Positions 7,114-14,296 of a stretch of 64,000 bases of DNA are shown here, in pieces (the stretch's first letter is position 1; every line of letters starts with the position of its first letter). The stretch covers positions 1 to 64,000 of the forward strand of contig NZ_JAHKSI010000004.1 of assembly GCF_019720915.1 (NCBI RefSeq). Reading direction: 5' to 3'. The position numbers were made by a program, and so were the translations under genes. The notes beneath the pieces were generated by a model. It saw only the letters and a list, made by a program, of their open reading frames with translations. It made no database searches and had not been told where the DNA came from. Origin of the DNA: Alkalihalobacillus sp. TS-13. GTDB taxonomy: Bacteria; Bacillota; Bacilli; Bacillales; Fictibacillaceae.

Positions 7114-7260
7114 CTAGGTGTTACTTCTGTTTGTAACATAGCAACAACCCTCACACCTGCCACACGACCCCTTAGGGTTTGGGCAGTCGGACCGAGCCGG
7201 ACGCGCACGACAGTAATTACACTTCTTGGAAGGGAATTGAATAACCTTACCGTTTTTCAT
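7114..7260 (-). CDS. Small cysteine-rich protein, probable zinc binder
   Basis: A 48-residue protein starting MKNGKVIQFPSKKCNYC. Seven Cys residues form CNYC ... C ... CGRCEGCC, compatible with one or two zinc knuckles. Start choice: AAGGGAG lies eight bases before the ATG at 7260, and a promoter sits at 7298-7325. The conserved opening KVIQFP is a common short motif in phage and Firmicute small proteins. A regulatory or nucleic-acid-binding role is likely but unproven. Confidence 0.7.
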   Translation of the reverse strand: MKNGKVIQFPSKKCNYCRARPARSDCPNPKGSCGRCEGCCYVTNRSNT

Positions 7261-7297
7261 ACAGGTTTCTCCCTTATCGCTTGCTCTGACAAGTTCC

Positions 7298-7356
7298 ACT
7301 CTACCAGAGGAACCGCCCGCGTCAAATCGAGAACGGCCGGTGTGAGGAGGGTCACA
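7298..7356 (-). promoter_or_regulatory. Promoter plus CRP/FNR box (divergent region)
   Basis: Minus strand: -35 TTGACG (7325-7320), a 16-base spacer, -10 TAGAGT (7303-7298). Upstream is the perfect box TGTGA-GGAGGG-TCACA (7341-7356), shared with the plus-strand promoter at 7418. Confidence 0.7.
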
Positions 7357-7378
7357 CTCGCATTTTTTGTCGGCTCTG

Positions 7379-7446
7379 TGACCTGCGGAAACGTGCATGA
7401 TCGCAGGTCAGCGCGTTTTGACTCAGGGGGCGGAATCCGGTAATGT
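7379..7446 (+). promoter_or_regulatory. Type A promoter
   Basis: Inverted repeat TGACCTGCG / CGCAGGTCA (7379-7387, 7402-7410), -35 TTGACT (7418-7423), 17 bases, -10 TAATGT (7441-7446). Confidence 0.75.
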
Positions 7447-7486
7447 TTTTCTTGTCAACGGGATCTAACGAGCAAGTGAGGTTACA

Positions 7487-7693
7487 GTGGAGCTTTTCGA
7501 AGCAGACCGAGTCGCCATTCGTTCCGATTTGAAGAAGGCTGTGACGTTCGAGTTCAGGGTGTACGTCCGCTAACTGAACGACTACGGGAACACGCTGCGG
7601 AAGATGGCGGCCAAGTACACACATCCCGAGATAGCATTCCAATACCTCCGCGCTTATGCGGATCAGGTGCTGGAGGAATTCGGCAAGCAGTAA
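7487..7693 (+). pseudogene. Small gene interrupted by an in-frame TAA
   Basis: From GTG at 7487 the frame reads MELFEADRVAIRSDLK..., hits TAA at 7571-7573 (codon 29), and continues in the same frame through LNDYGNTLRKMAAKYTHPEI... to a second stop at 7691-7693. Both parts look coding and the promoter and leader are intact. Simplest reading: a 68-codon gene with one nonsense change. Alternatively two short frames (an internal ATG exists at 7601) or read-through. Confidence 0.55.
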
Positions 7694-7710
7694 GCCATTA
7701 GGTGATTTTT

Positions 7711-7763
7711 AAGCCCCCAACGTAAGCAGCTAGTATCTTTCTGCTCGCTTTCGTTGGGGGCTT
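7711..7763 (+). terminator. Terminator hairpin
   Basis: Arms AAGCCCCCAACG (7711-7722) and CGTTGGGGGCTT (7752-7763) with a long loop, directly after the stop at 7693. Confidence 0.6.
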
Positions 7764-7813
7764 GCCACAAAAATTTTTCCGGCACAGCAAACAGCGCAGG
7801 GAAGGAAAACAAA

Positions 7814-8185
7814 ATGGCAAGAGAGCCCAGGGAGTACACCCGTCAAGATCGTGACAAGGTGATCCAGCTGTACAAAGAACAGAAGGGTCTCATGGATATT
7901 GTCGTAGAGCTGAATATCCCATACTCCACGGTTCACAGATTCTTGACTGATGCGGATATCACCCTTCGTGCGCGCGGACGCCGTCAGAAATATAGCGGTA
8001 AAGAGCGTGAAAGGCTACGTACCGAGGTCGTCAGGTTGTACGAAGAAGGCAAGGGGCTTGTAGAAATCAGTCTACATAATACTATTCGTGATATCACCGG
8101 ACAGAAGATCGGAACCGGGTTGGTTTCTCAACTCTTGGATGAGGCGAACATCCCTCGTCGAAAGCAAGGCCACAGGAAGGCATGA
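7814..8185 (+). CDS. Double helix-turn-helix DNA-binding protein
   Basis: A 123-residue protein with two homeodomain-like helix-turn-helix units: residues 8-45 (KVIQLYKEQKGLMDIVVELN then YSTVHRFL) and 68-112 (VVRLYEEGKGLVEIS ... GLVSQLLDEANI). Each has the LY.E.KGL..I pattern of resolvase or transposase recognition helices, and basic tails follow each. No catalytic domain is present, so a regulator or accessory DNA-binding factor is likely. AGGGAAGGAAA precedes the ATG at 7814. It is a candidate to bind one of the repeated DNA elements of the array. Confidence 0.75.
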   Translation: MAREPREYTRQDRDKVIQLYKEQKGLMDIVVELNIPYSTVHRFLTDADITLRARGRRQKYSGKERERLRTEVVRLYEEGKGLVEISLHNTIRDITGQKIGTGLVSQLLDEANIPRRKQGHRKA

Positions 8186-8276
8186 CGGTTAAATAACCGT
8201 GATCCGGCAACCCCTCTTTTGGGCTCTCGATAACGCTCCGTAATGTTTTGGTTATGGAGCACGCTGAGCCGGGTGA

Positions 8277-8310
8277 GTAAAGGGAGGAGCCGCGAGGTTC
8301 CTCCCTTTAC
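8277..8310 (+). terminator. Terminator
   Basis: Arms GTAAAGGGAGGA and TCCTCCCTTTAC around a GC-rich loop, after the gene at 7814. Confidence 0.75.
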
Positions 8311-8319
8311 GGGTTGTAA

Positions 8320-8897
8320 GGGATGGTGACAGAGTGTAATGGGAGCGCCAAATAAATTTTTTTCGGCGCTTCACGCCTCAAGGGACCGAAGCAAGTTTTG
8401 GGGTTTCACGCCTTCACTCGAAGGGAGTTTCGAGGCCAGCGGCGCTCCGCGCCGCCGGCCTCGGATAAATCCCGATATGGGATATCGGGATTTATCCGAC
8501 ATGTCCTGATTGATCCCCTGACTTCGTCAAAGGATCAATCGAACATGTCGAAGTGGGTTAGGTTGGTGGCGCGCTGTCTTTCGGAGGATGGGATATTGGA
8601 ATTCGCTAGACGCTCATGCCTTTTATGGGGCCAAGCGGCCCCGAGGAATTCGCTACGCTCATACGCATTTTTAGGGGGCTACGCCCCCGCCCGTCCTCCT
8701 TTCTCCAGGGTATCCCGGCGCACCTCCCGGTCAAGGGGCTTTCGCGGCATATCCTCGCTACGCTGCGGTATTCCACGATCCCCTTGCCCGTCCAGCGCGC
8801 CGGGAAGTGAAGAGGTGGGAGGACGGGCAAAAAAGGGCGGGGGGGCCTGATCGGGGTGGCGCTGGTTGGTCATCTGTCGAGTGTGAGATATCTCACA
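8320..8897 (+). repeat. Large direct duplication, copy 1 (with 10155-10750)
   Basis: About 0.57 kb of noncoding DNA (mini-hairpins, repeat R3, GAATTCGCTACGCTC tract, CRP/FNR box), almost identical to 10155-10750. Copy 1 lacks the mini-hairpin GATGC-TCC-GCATC that copy 2 has at about 10275. No gene is supported inside. Confidence 0.85.
8463..8549 (+). repeat. Two-hairpin repeat R3 (compensated hairpin 2)
   Basis: Hairpin 1 is the standard GGATAAATCC / GGATTTATCC. Hairpin 2 has TGATTGATCC / GGATCAATCGA, a paired change from the usual TTTATCC / GGATAAA. Confidence 0.9.
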
Positions 8898-9099
8898 CAG
8901 AACGGATTCAGCAGTGTCCCGACGGCTCCGGTTACGCTCTGTAAATCGGTTAGGTTTTTTGATAACAATGGGTGAATTTCGTCTCAGATGGTGAGAAAAT
9001 CCGGGATTTTTTCCATTCATCACACCCCCTCTGACCTGCGACGATATACAAAACCGCAGGTCAAAGGCTATAGACAGGGGTTCGGGCCCCCTGTAATGT
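8882..9099 (+). promoter_or_regulatory. CRP/FNR box plus type A promoter
   Basis: Box TGTGA-GATATC-TCACA (8882-8897); conserved TCTCA-GATGG-TGAGA element (8980-8996); inverted repeat CTGACCTGCG / CGCAGGTCA (9031-9063); -35 TAGACA (9071-9076); 17 bases; -10 TAATGT (9094-9099). Drives 9142. Confidence 0.75.
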
Positions 9100-9141
9100 T
9101 TTCCTTGTCAGCGAGACGAAACGAACGGAAGAGGTACGGAC

Positions 9142-9684
9142 ATGATCGTAGGAAATGCCCGTGATGCGGAACGGATTCTTCGTTACGTGAAAGATAAGAA
9201 AAAGGAAACGGACGAATGCGTTACCCGCAATTTCATTGGTCCCGTTCGGCGCGTGAAAATGCCGGAAGGGTGGGAACTTGTTGGCCGTGGCAGTTTTCGT
9301 ATTGCTTACCTTTCGCCGGACAGAGTGATTTACAAAGTTCAACACACTTACGATTACGAATACGGACAGAACAACTATGGAGAATTCGAAAACATCGTTT
9401 GCATTTTCCAAAGCAGAAAAACGATGCCGGGTGTCAGGTTTCCTAAATTTACACTTTATGAACTTTCCGGCCAACCAGTAATGGCTATGGAGTTTGTCAA
9501 GGGTGTGTTTCCGGAAACCTACATTTGTTATGACACTTGTAATTGTCAGCGTTTTAGCGGGAAGTGTAATTACGAAACGTTGACAGAAATTCGTGAAACT
9601 TTTGACTTGTTCGACTTGCACGATCGAAACGTGATGTTCGTTCCAGAACAAGGGGAATGGGTAATCATTGATGTTGGTGCATGA
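9142..9684 (+). CDS. Small protein-kinase-like protein
   Basis: A 180-residue protein with kinase-fold landmarks: a glycine-rich loop GRGSFRIAYL (about 48-57), a lysine in VIYKVQ (about 62-67), a hinge-like MAMEFVKG (about 114-121), a catalytic-loop-like DLHDRNVM (about 157-164), and IIDVGA at the C-terminus in the place of DFG. It is far shorter than a full kinase, much of the C-lobe being absent. A cysteine cluster (CYDTCNCQRFSGKC, about 129-142) sits between the lobes. It could phosphorylate a protein or small molecule, or be a pseudokinase. It has its own strong type A promoter. Confidence 0.65.
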   Translation: MIVGNARDAERILRYVKDKKKETDECVTRNFIGPVRRVKMPEGWELVGRGSFRIAYLSPDRVIYKVQHTYDYEYGQNNYGEFENIVCIFQSRKTMPGVRFPKFTLYELSGQPVMAMEFVKGVFPETYICYDTCNCQRFSGKCNYETLTEIRETFDLFDLHDRNVMFVPEQGEWVIIDVGA

Positions 9685-9721
9685 GTGTATCACTCGGCAA
9701 GTAGTTGTCTATGGCTGGGGA

Positions 9722-9785
9722 TGTGAAGAAGGACACACTTCTTAGGGTGGTATCGACTTGCATTATGCCCACAGTCCGATACTGT
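9722..9785 (+). promoter_or_regulatory. Type B promoter with degenerate CRP/FNR box
   Basis: Degenerate box TGTGA-AGAAGG-ACACA (9722-9737); -35 TTGCAT (9758-9763); 16 bases; -10 TACTGT (9780-9785). A 5' hairpin GGGGG-AGAT-GCCCCC follows, as in other type B transcripts. Confidence 0.65.
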
Positions 9786-9836
9786 AGTTCTCGCCAGGGG
9801 GAGATGCCCCCGAGATGGAATCAAGGAGTAGAGACC

Positions 9837-9983
9837 ATGGCTAAGCGGATGTCTTGCGGAAAGTGAAAGAAAAGCTATCTGGTTCAGCATTATCCAGGTA
9901 GTAAGATCTACGCTTGCCAGTACTGTTACACATTGTATTGTTCCAGGCATAAGCAACCAAGTGTCCAAAGTGCGCCGCCGTAA
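9837..9983 (+). pseudogene. Treble-clef zinc protein with in-frame TGA at a cysteine position
   Basis: ATG at 9837 with AAGGAG upstream. The frame reads MAKRMSCGK, then TGA (9864-9866), then KKSYLVQHYPGSKIYACQYC and a further 18 residues ending in TAA at 9983. The family layout (see 14501 and 31990) needs C-x2-C; the second Cys falls exactly on the TGA. TGT or TGC to TGA is one change, so this is either a nonsense mutation in an otherwise intact gene or recoding of UGA. Promoter and ribosome site are intact. Confidence 0.6.
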
Positions 9984-10035
9984 TCTAAAAATTGAAGTTT
10001 ACCAATCTACGATTGTCTTCAGAAGGGTGAAGATC

Positions 10036-10041
10036 ATGTAA
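10036..10041 (+). other. Start-stop element ATG-TAA
   Basis: GAAGGGTGAAGATC-ATG-TAA: a ribosome-site-like run followed by a start codon directly joined to a stop, before the module terminator. Equivalent elements lie at 14725, 16335, 17680 and 17810. Confidence 0.5.
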
Positions 10042-10091
10042 AAACCGGTACCGTTTAAAGGGGAATTCCAACCAGCGACGACAGAAAGCGC

Positions 10092-10126
10092 CGACCAGTC
10101 TCCGGGGGAGGCTGGTCGCTTTCTTT
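10092..10126 (+). terminator. Rho-independent terminator
   Basis: Arms CGACCAGTCTCC and GGAGGCTGGTCG, loop GGG, then CTTTCTTT. Confidence 0.85.
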
Positions 10127-10154
10127 AGTTCGGCTTGTGAACTTGTGAAGTTAC

Positions 10155-10750
10155 TCAGTGTAAGGAATGGTGACAGAGCGTGACGGGGGCGCCAAATAAA
10201 TTTTTTTCGGCGCTTCGCGCCTCAAGGGACCGAAGCAAGTTTTGGGGTTTCACGCCTTCACTCGAAGGGAGTTTCGATGCTCCGCATCTTCAGTGGCGCT
10301 CCGCGCCGCCGGTCTCGGATAAATCCCGATATGGGATATCGGGATTTATCGGACATGTCCTGATTGATCCCCTGACTTCGTCAAAGGATCAATCGAACAT
10401 GTCGAAGTGGGTTAGTGTTGGTGGCGCGCTGTCTTTCGGAGGATGGGATATTGGAATTCGCTAGACGCTCATGCCTTTTATGGGGCCTAGCGGCCCCGAG
10501 GAATTCGCTACGCTCATACGCATTTTTAGGGGGCTACGCCCCCGCCCGTCCTCCTTTCTCCAGGGTATCCCGGCGCACCTCCCGGTCAAGGGGCTTTCGC
10601 GGCATATCCTCGCTACGCTGCGGTATTCCACGATCCCCTTGCCCGTCCAGCGCGCCGGGAAGTGAAAAGGTGGGAGGACGGGCAAAAAAGGGCGGGGGGC
10701 CTGATCGGGTGGCGCTGGTTGGTCATCTGTCGAGTGTGAGATATCTCACA
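10155..10750 (+). repeat. Large direct duplication, copy 2 (with 8320-8897)
   Basis: Near-identical to 8320-8897, including repeat R4 and the CRP/FNR box. It carries one extra mini-hairpin (GATGC-TCC-GCATC), suggesting that the small hairpins can be gained or lost as units. No gene is supported. Confidence 0.85.
10317..10403 (+). repeat. Two-hairpin repeat R4
   Basis: As R3, with the TGATTGATCC / GGATCAATCGA pair in hairpin 2. The last base of the first GACATGTC linker context differs (TCGGACATG). Confidence 0.9.
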
Positions 10751-10950
10751 CGGAACTGAGTTAGTATGGCCCCACTGCTCCAGTTACGCTCTGTGAATCG
10801 GTCAGGCTTTTTGATAACAGTGGGTGAATTTCGTCTCAGATGCTGAGAAAATCGGGGATTTTTTCAATCCATCCTCCCCCTCTGACCTGGGATGATAGGG
10901 AAAACCGCAGGTCAGACGCTATAGACGTGGGATCGGCAATCCCGTAATGT
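10735..10950 (+). promoter_or_regulatory. CRP/FNR box plus type A promoter
   Basis: Box TGTGA-GATATC-TCACA (10735-10750); imperfect inverted repeat CTGACCTGG / CGCAGGTCAG (about 10882-10914); -35 TAGACG (10922-10927); 17 bases; -10 TAATGT (10945-10950). A long leader of about 230 bases precedes the operon starting at 11187. Confidence 0.7.
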
Positions 10951-11186
10951 TTTCCTTGTCAGCACGACGGAGCAAAGAGCGAAACACCAGCGTTCGGACC
11001 TCCTGCTAGTGCTTGATTCTTGAAAACTCGATAGTGGACCGGATAGAAGATACCGGATAGCGGAATGCGACACTCGCCCAAAGGGCAGGTCACCGAAGCC
11101 TCTTGCGCTAGATCCGACGCAGGGTGGCACCTGTAGGGAACCAAAAATTCGGGAATTGAACAAGGACTATTAACAGGAAGAAAAAC

Positions 11187-11450
11187 ATGCGAGCTAATCC
11201 GGTATACATTACGGAATACAATGTCGGGGATGATAGCGAAATCCCAGTTTCGGATGTACTCTTTTGGGCAATGGTCGGAATGTTCGAAAGAGATCCGGAC
11301 TATTCCATTAAGGAATGGACGGTTCCCGGTGGAAAGGTAGTCGCCACTTTCTATATGGCGAATGGAAACCCTTCCCTTTCCACCTATTTCTGGCATGTTC
11401 CGGATGAATATGTAGTATATCCGGAATTCACGGCAGAACGGGTCATCTGA
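11187..11450 (+). CDS. Hypothetical protein, 87 residues
   Basis: An acidic, aromatic-rich protein (VSDVLFWAMVGMFERDPDYS, TYFWHVPDEYVVYPEF), probably a single compact alpha/beta domain. The ATG at 11187 has AACAGGAAG upstream. It is first in a five-gene operon (11187, 11542, 11813, 12856, 13805) built around a MoxR-like ATPase. No family is recognised. Confidence 0.7.
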   Translation: MRANPVYITEYNVGDDSEIPVSDVLFWAMVGMFERDPDYSIKEWTVPGGKVVATFYMANGNPSLSTYFWHVPDEYVVYPEFTAERVI

Positions 11451-11526
11451 CATTCAACGTGTCTGGCCATTGACAAGCTTTCGGGTTTGTCTCTGGTCAT
11501 ATGCATTGAAAGTCAATGCAGAATGT
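11450..11526 (+). repeat. Structured intergenic element
   Basis: Second copy of the ATTCAACGTGTCTGGCCATT element at 5912. It ends with the hairpin GCATTGA-AAG-TCAATGC before the ribosome site of 11542. Pairing is kept although the bases differ from copy 1. Confidence 0.6.
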
Positions 11527-11541
11527 AGAGGGAGAAAGCAC

Positions 11542-11715
11542 ATGCGTACTTGCACCGTTTACAACCGTTCCGGCCTCATTGTCGCCCGTGGCATGGCACA
11601 GAATGACGGTAAGGTGTTCGTTCTGTTCGACGGTGACGACAAGAACGAGAGTACGGCCGGATGGTTCCATGTGGACTATGTCCGGGTGACGGGAACGGTG
11701 CCCGTGAACATCTGA
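11542..11715 (+). CDS. 57-residue protein with GKVFV...GWFHV domain
   Basis: MRTCTVYNRSGLIVARGMAQ begins a small beta-rich domain. GKVFVLFDGDD..NESTAGWFHV matches residues 50-75 of the protein at 1134, and the first 15 residues match the fragment at 6016. The ATG at 11542 has GAGGGAG upstream; the earlier in-frame ATG lies within the structured spacer and is rejected. Second gene of the ATPase operon. Confidence 0.7.
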   Translation: MRTCTVYNRSGLIVARGMAQNDGKVFVLFDGDDKNESTAGWFHVDYVRVTGTVPVNI

Positions 11716-11751
11716 CGGGTGTTCGGCAAGGTAGAGGTAATACTGTATAAA

Positions 11752-11788
11752 AACGAAAGGGGATCTCTTAACAGAGGTCCCCTTTCGT
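11752..11788 (+). terminator. Strong hairpin between operon genes
   Basis: Arms ACGAAAGGGGATCTCT and AGAGGTCCCCTTTCGT with only five loop bases, followed by TTTACG. It would stop or attenuate transcription before the ATPase gene at 11813. Confidence 0.7.
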
Positions 11789-11812
11789 TTACGAATAAAG
11801 GAGCAAAAAGGC

Positions 11813-12775
11813 ATGCAGATGCAGGAATTTACGTGTGAGTTTGACGGAGAAAAGTGGAGCCGTCCGTCCGGTCCCGGACGCCCCCCGCGTTTCTGTCCGA
11901 AACACCGCCCGGCGAAGCCAACGAGTACGCCGAATCAGAGGCTTACTTGCCAGCATTGCGGCGGTCCGTGGAACCGGAAGGCCGTACCGGGTCCGCTCCC
12001 GCGCTACTGCCCGATCTGTGAAGCCTTCCCTAGGGAAGAGGAACCGAAGCGGCGACACAAGGCATTTTCGACGCTTCTTGCGACCGCTCAGGCAGGTGTG
12101 CCGGTAATGCTTGTGGGTCCGGCCGGCTCCGGGAAGTCTACCGCAGGTCGTCAGGTAGCCGAAGAAATGGGACTGTCGTTCAAGTCGGAATCATGTAATC
12201 CGATGATGACGAAGTGGGATCTTTTCGGGTTTGTCGGCCCCAACGGAAATTACATTCCCGGAGTAATCCGTGAGGCATTCGAAAAGGGCGGCGTCATTCT
12301 TTTGGATGAAATGGACGCGTCGAATCCTGCCGTACTGGTTTCTATCAACCTCCTCGCGTCCGTCGAGGCAGGAGAAACGGTTACGTTCCCCGATGGGAAG
12401 AACGTGCCCCGTCACGAGAATTTCGTACTGATTGCAGGTGCGAACACGTTCGGGGACGGTGCAAGCAATGATTACGTGGGACGTGAGCAGTTGGACGCGG
12501 CCACACTCGACCGATTCGCCATAGTCGAATGGTCGTATGATGAGGCTCTGGAGCAAAAGGCGGCCGGAGAGGACCAAACTGATTGGGTGATCTACGTTCA
12601 GGAGGTCCGGGCAGCTGCTGAGCTTGCCGGAGTTTCGCTACTGGTTACCCCGCGCGCCAGCATCAACGGCGCGAAGCTGCTTCGAAAGGGGATGGACCGG
12701 GAGACCGTCGCCAATTTGGTACTCTGGAAGGGAGTAAGCCCGGACGCGAAGCGGTCGATACTCGCGAAGATGTAA
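11813..12775 (+). CDS. MoxR/CobS-like AAA+ ATPase with N-terminal zinc fingers
   Basis: A 320-residue protein. Residues 1-70 hold two Cys/His motifs: C...FCPKH and CQHCG...RYCPIC. The AAA+ core follows: Walker A GPAGSGKST (about 103-111), a pore region WDLFGFVGPNG, Walker B VILLDEMDA (about 162-170), a sensor-1-like IAGANTFGDG, and an arginine in LDRFA. It resembles dynein-related AAA_5 ATPases (CobS, MoxR), which remodel partner proteins, usually with a VWA partner. Start with GGAG upstream. Its likely partner is the product of the next gene. Confidence 0.85.
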   Translation: MQMQEFTCEFDGEKWSRPSGPGRPPRFCPKHRPAKPTSTPNQRLTCQHCGGPWNRKAVPGPLPRYCPICEAFPREEEPKRRHKAFSTLLATAQAGVPVMLVGPAGSGKSTAGRQVAEEMGLSFKSESCNPMMTKWDLFGFVGPNGNYIPGVIREAFEKGGVILLDEMDASNPAVLVSINLLASVEAGETVTFPDGKNVPRHENFVLIAGANTFGDGASNDYVGREQLDAATLDRFAIVEWSYDEALEQKAAGEDQTDWVIYVQEVRAAAELAGVSLLVTPRASINGAKLLRKGMDRETVANLVLWKGVSPDAKRSILAKM

Positions 12776-12787
12776 CCGGTCGTAATG

Positions 12788-12815
12788 GTGGGAGGGGGGC
12801 TCCGCCCCCCTCCCC
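12788..12815 (+). other. GC-rich intercistronic hairpin
   Basis: TGGGAGGGGGGC-TCC-GCCCCCCTCCC, with the array's typical TCC loop (GGA on the minus strand). It lies between the ATPase and its partner gene and lacks a T-run, so it is more likely structural or attenuating than a full terminator. Confidence 0.5.
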
Positions 12816-12855
12816 TTGGCGGAAATGCTTTCACCAAGGGAAAGGCTTTTTAGAA

Positions 12856-13689
12856 ATGGACGTATTCCGGCAGTTTGGCAGTCTTTCCGCCTTTGTCGAT
12901 TTTGCCAAGGGGCCCAGCGATATGCCGACGTATCGCCGTTCCTCTCGCACAAAGGGGAATCAGGAGTTTACCGGTACGTCGAGCTGGGAGGAGGCAACTC
13001 ACCTTGCCGATGGATGGCAGGAAGGGGCGCGACGTTTCGCGCAGCAAAGCGTGACGCTCGCCCCCAAGGGCAGGAAGACCCGCCGAACCACCGCTATGCG
13101 GGAAGTAGGCCCCGGCGTGTTGTCCATGGGAAATTACCTCACCGGTCACCCGCAGCCATATGTCACGCTGCAAGAGACCAACCGCCCCCGTCCGGGAAAA
13201 GGAAAGATCGTTCGGTTTCTCGTCAACATTTCCGCTTCAGCGAGTGTGAAAACTTCAGTGATTGAGCGACGAGGAGCCGCCATTACCGCGCTGGTGGCCA
13301 CGCTAGAACGTGCGGGGCGAAGGTGTGAAATTGTGGCTGTAGCGGTATCCCATGCCAGCAATGGCGGAGAATCGATTGAATACCGCATTGCCCTTAAGAA
13401 GAGTCAGGAAAAGGTCAACCTGCCTAGTCTCGCCTTTGCGCTTGCCCATCCTTCCATGTTCCGGCGTCTTGTTTTCTCGGCGAGGGAATGCGAAGGAAAG
13501 GATATTCGCTATAAGGTAGGGATTGGGAAGGGCGACGGATACGGAAAATCGACAGATGTTAAAGAGGTAGAGTCGGGAACCATTTATCTAGGTGCCATGC
13601 GTGGCAGGGATTCGCAATGGAAGAGTGAAAACGCCGCTACAGAATGGGTACGCTCAGAATTGAAGGCCCAGGGAATCGAACTGAAATAA
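12856..13689 (+). CDS. Predicted ATPase partner, CobT/VWA-like position
   Basis: A 277-residue protein encoded directly after the CobS-like ATPase, as CobT- or VWA-type partners usually are. The N-terminus has SSWEEATHLADGWQEGARR. The C-terminal half (about 115-235) alternates hydrophobic strands and helices (IVRFLVNISASASVKTSVIERRGAAI, CEIVAVAVSHAS), compatible with a Rossmann/VWA-like fold, but a full MIDAS motif is not evident. Similar pairs occur in large phages of Gram-positive hosts. Remodelling of an unknown target is the best guess. Confidence 0.6.
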   Translation: MDVFRQFGSLSAFVDFAKGPSDMPTYRRSSRTKGNQEFTGTSSWEEATHLADGWQEGARRFAQQSVTLAPKGRKTRRTTAMREVGPGVLSMGNYLTGHPQPYVTLQETNRPRPGKGKIVRFLVNISASASVKTSVIERRGAAITALVATLERAGRRCEIVAVAVSHASNGGESIEYRIALKKSQEKVNLPSLAFALAHPSMFRRLVFSARECEGKDIRYKVGIGKGDGYGKSTDVKEVESGTIYLGAMRGRDSQWKSENAATEWVRSELKAQGIELK

Positions 13690-13705
13690 CCTGGATTACG
13701 AATCG

Positions 13706-13775
13706 CTCAAATGCTAGCGTTTCGGGTGAGTGGCATTCTCCGGAATGTCGCTTGCCCCATTCGCTAGATTTAAAA
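13706..13775 (+). other. Structured intergenic element
   Basis: GCTAGCG ... CGCTAGA arms enclose GCATTCTCCGGAATGC, a perfect inner hairpin, directly before the gene at 13805. Same layout as the element at 6140 before its paralogue. Confidence 0.5.
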
Positions 13776-13804
13776 GGCGCAAGGTGATAGAGGGGAATAA
13801 CGGC

Positions 13805-14146
13805 ATGATGGTTTCCGTCAGCATCCAAAAGCAGTTTGCAGACATGCTAGTAACAGAGATTAATTCCGGGACCATTACCCGATCGGGCGCCCGCATTCTT
13901 TTTAAAACCGCCTATCAAATGGAAACCGTCGAATTTCGAGCGGTGGCGGTTTCCCCGTTTACTCAGGCGGCATTCGCCCGAATGCTAGCAAAAGGCATGA
14001 AGCGGCGTAGCATTACACGGCAAAGGGCGGTCGAGCTTTACCGTTCCGCTTATGGCAAGGAAAAGATCCCTTTCGTTTCGGTCCTTTTGGCGATTGATAT
14101 TGAAATCGGAAACCTGAATGAATACGGCTGGAATTACGCTCCGTAA
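13805..14146 (+). CDS. Duplicated-helix family protein, full length
   Basis: A 113-residue paralogue of 1915 and 6214, with the two-fold repeat ITRSGARILFKTAYQMETVEFR and RSITRQRAVELYRSAYGKEK. Two adjacent ATGs (13805, 13808) are possible; the second aligns with the start of the 1915 protein (MVS). GAGGGGAA lies upstream. Last gene of the ATPase operon; the stop codon is inside the terminator hairpin. Confidence 0.8.
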   Translation: MMVSVSIQKQFADMLVTEINSGTITRSGARILFKTAYQMETVEFRAVAVSPFTQAAFARMLAKGMKRRSITRQRAVELYRSAYGKEKIPFVSVLLAIDIEIGNLNEYGWNYAP

Positions 14147-14172
14147 CCAGCGTTACGGAGCGTAACAGGGGA
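14139..14172 (+). terminator. Stop-codon-overlapping terminator
   Basis: Arms TTACGCTCCGTAAC and GTTACGGAGCGTAA around CAGC, then AGGGGAAAAATTTC. Arms covary with the copy at 2245. Confidence 0.7.
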
Positions 14173-14208
14173 AAAATTTCGGCGCTTCGTGCTGGAAGCG
14201 AGCCGGTC

Positions 14209-14296
14209 GGATAAATCCAGATATTAAAATATCCGGATTTATCCGACATGTCCTGATTTATCCCCTGACTCCGTCAAAGGATAAATCGAACATGCC
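14209..14296 (+). repeat. Two-hairpin repeat R5
   Basis: Standard arms; the apical triloop of hairpin 2 is TCC (GGA on the minus strand); the last linker reads GAACATGCC. Confidence 0.9.

Noticed and set aside
8398-10759. Frames crossing R3 and R4 (for example 150 and 114 codons)
   Set aside because: They include the structured repeat itself and are not conserved in frame between the two duplicates.
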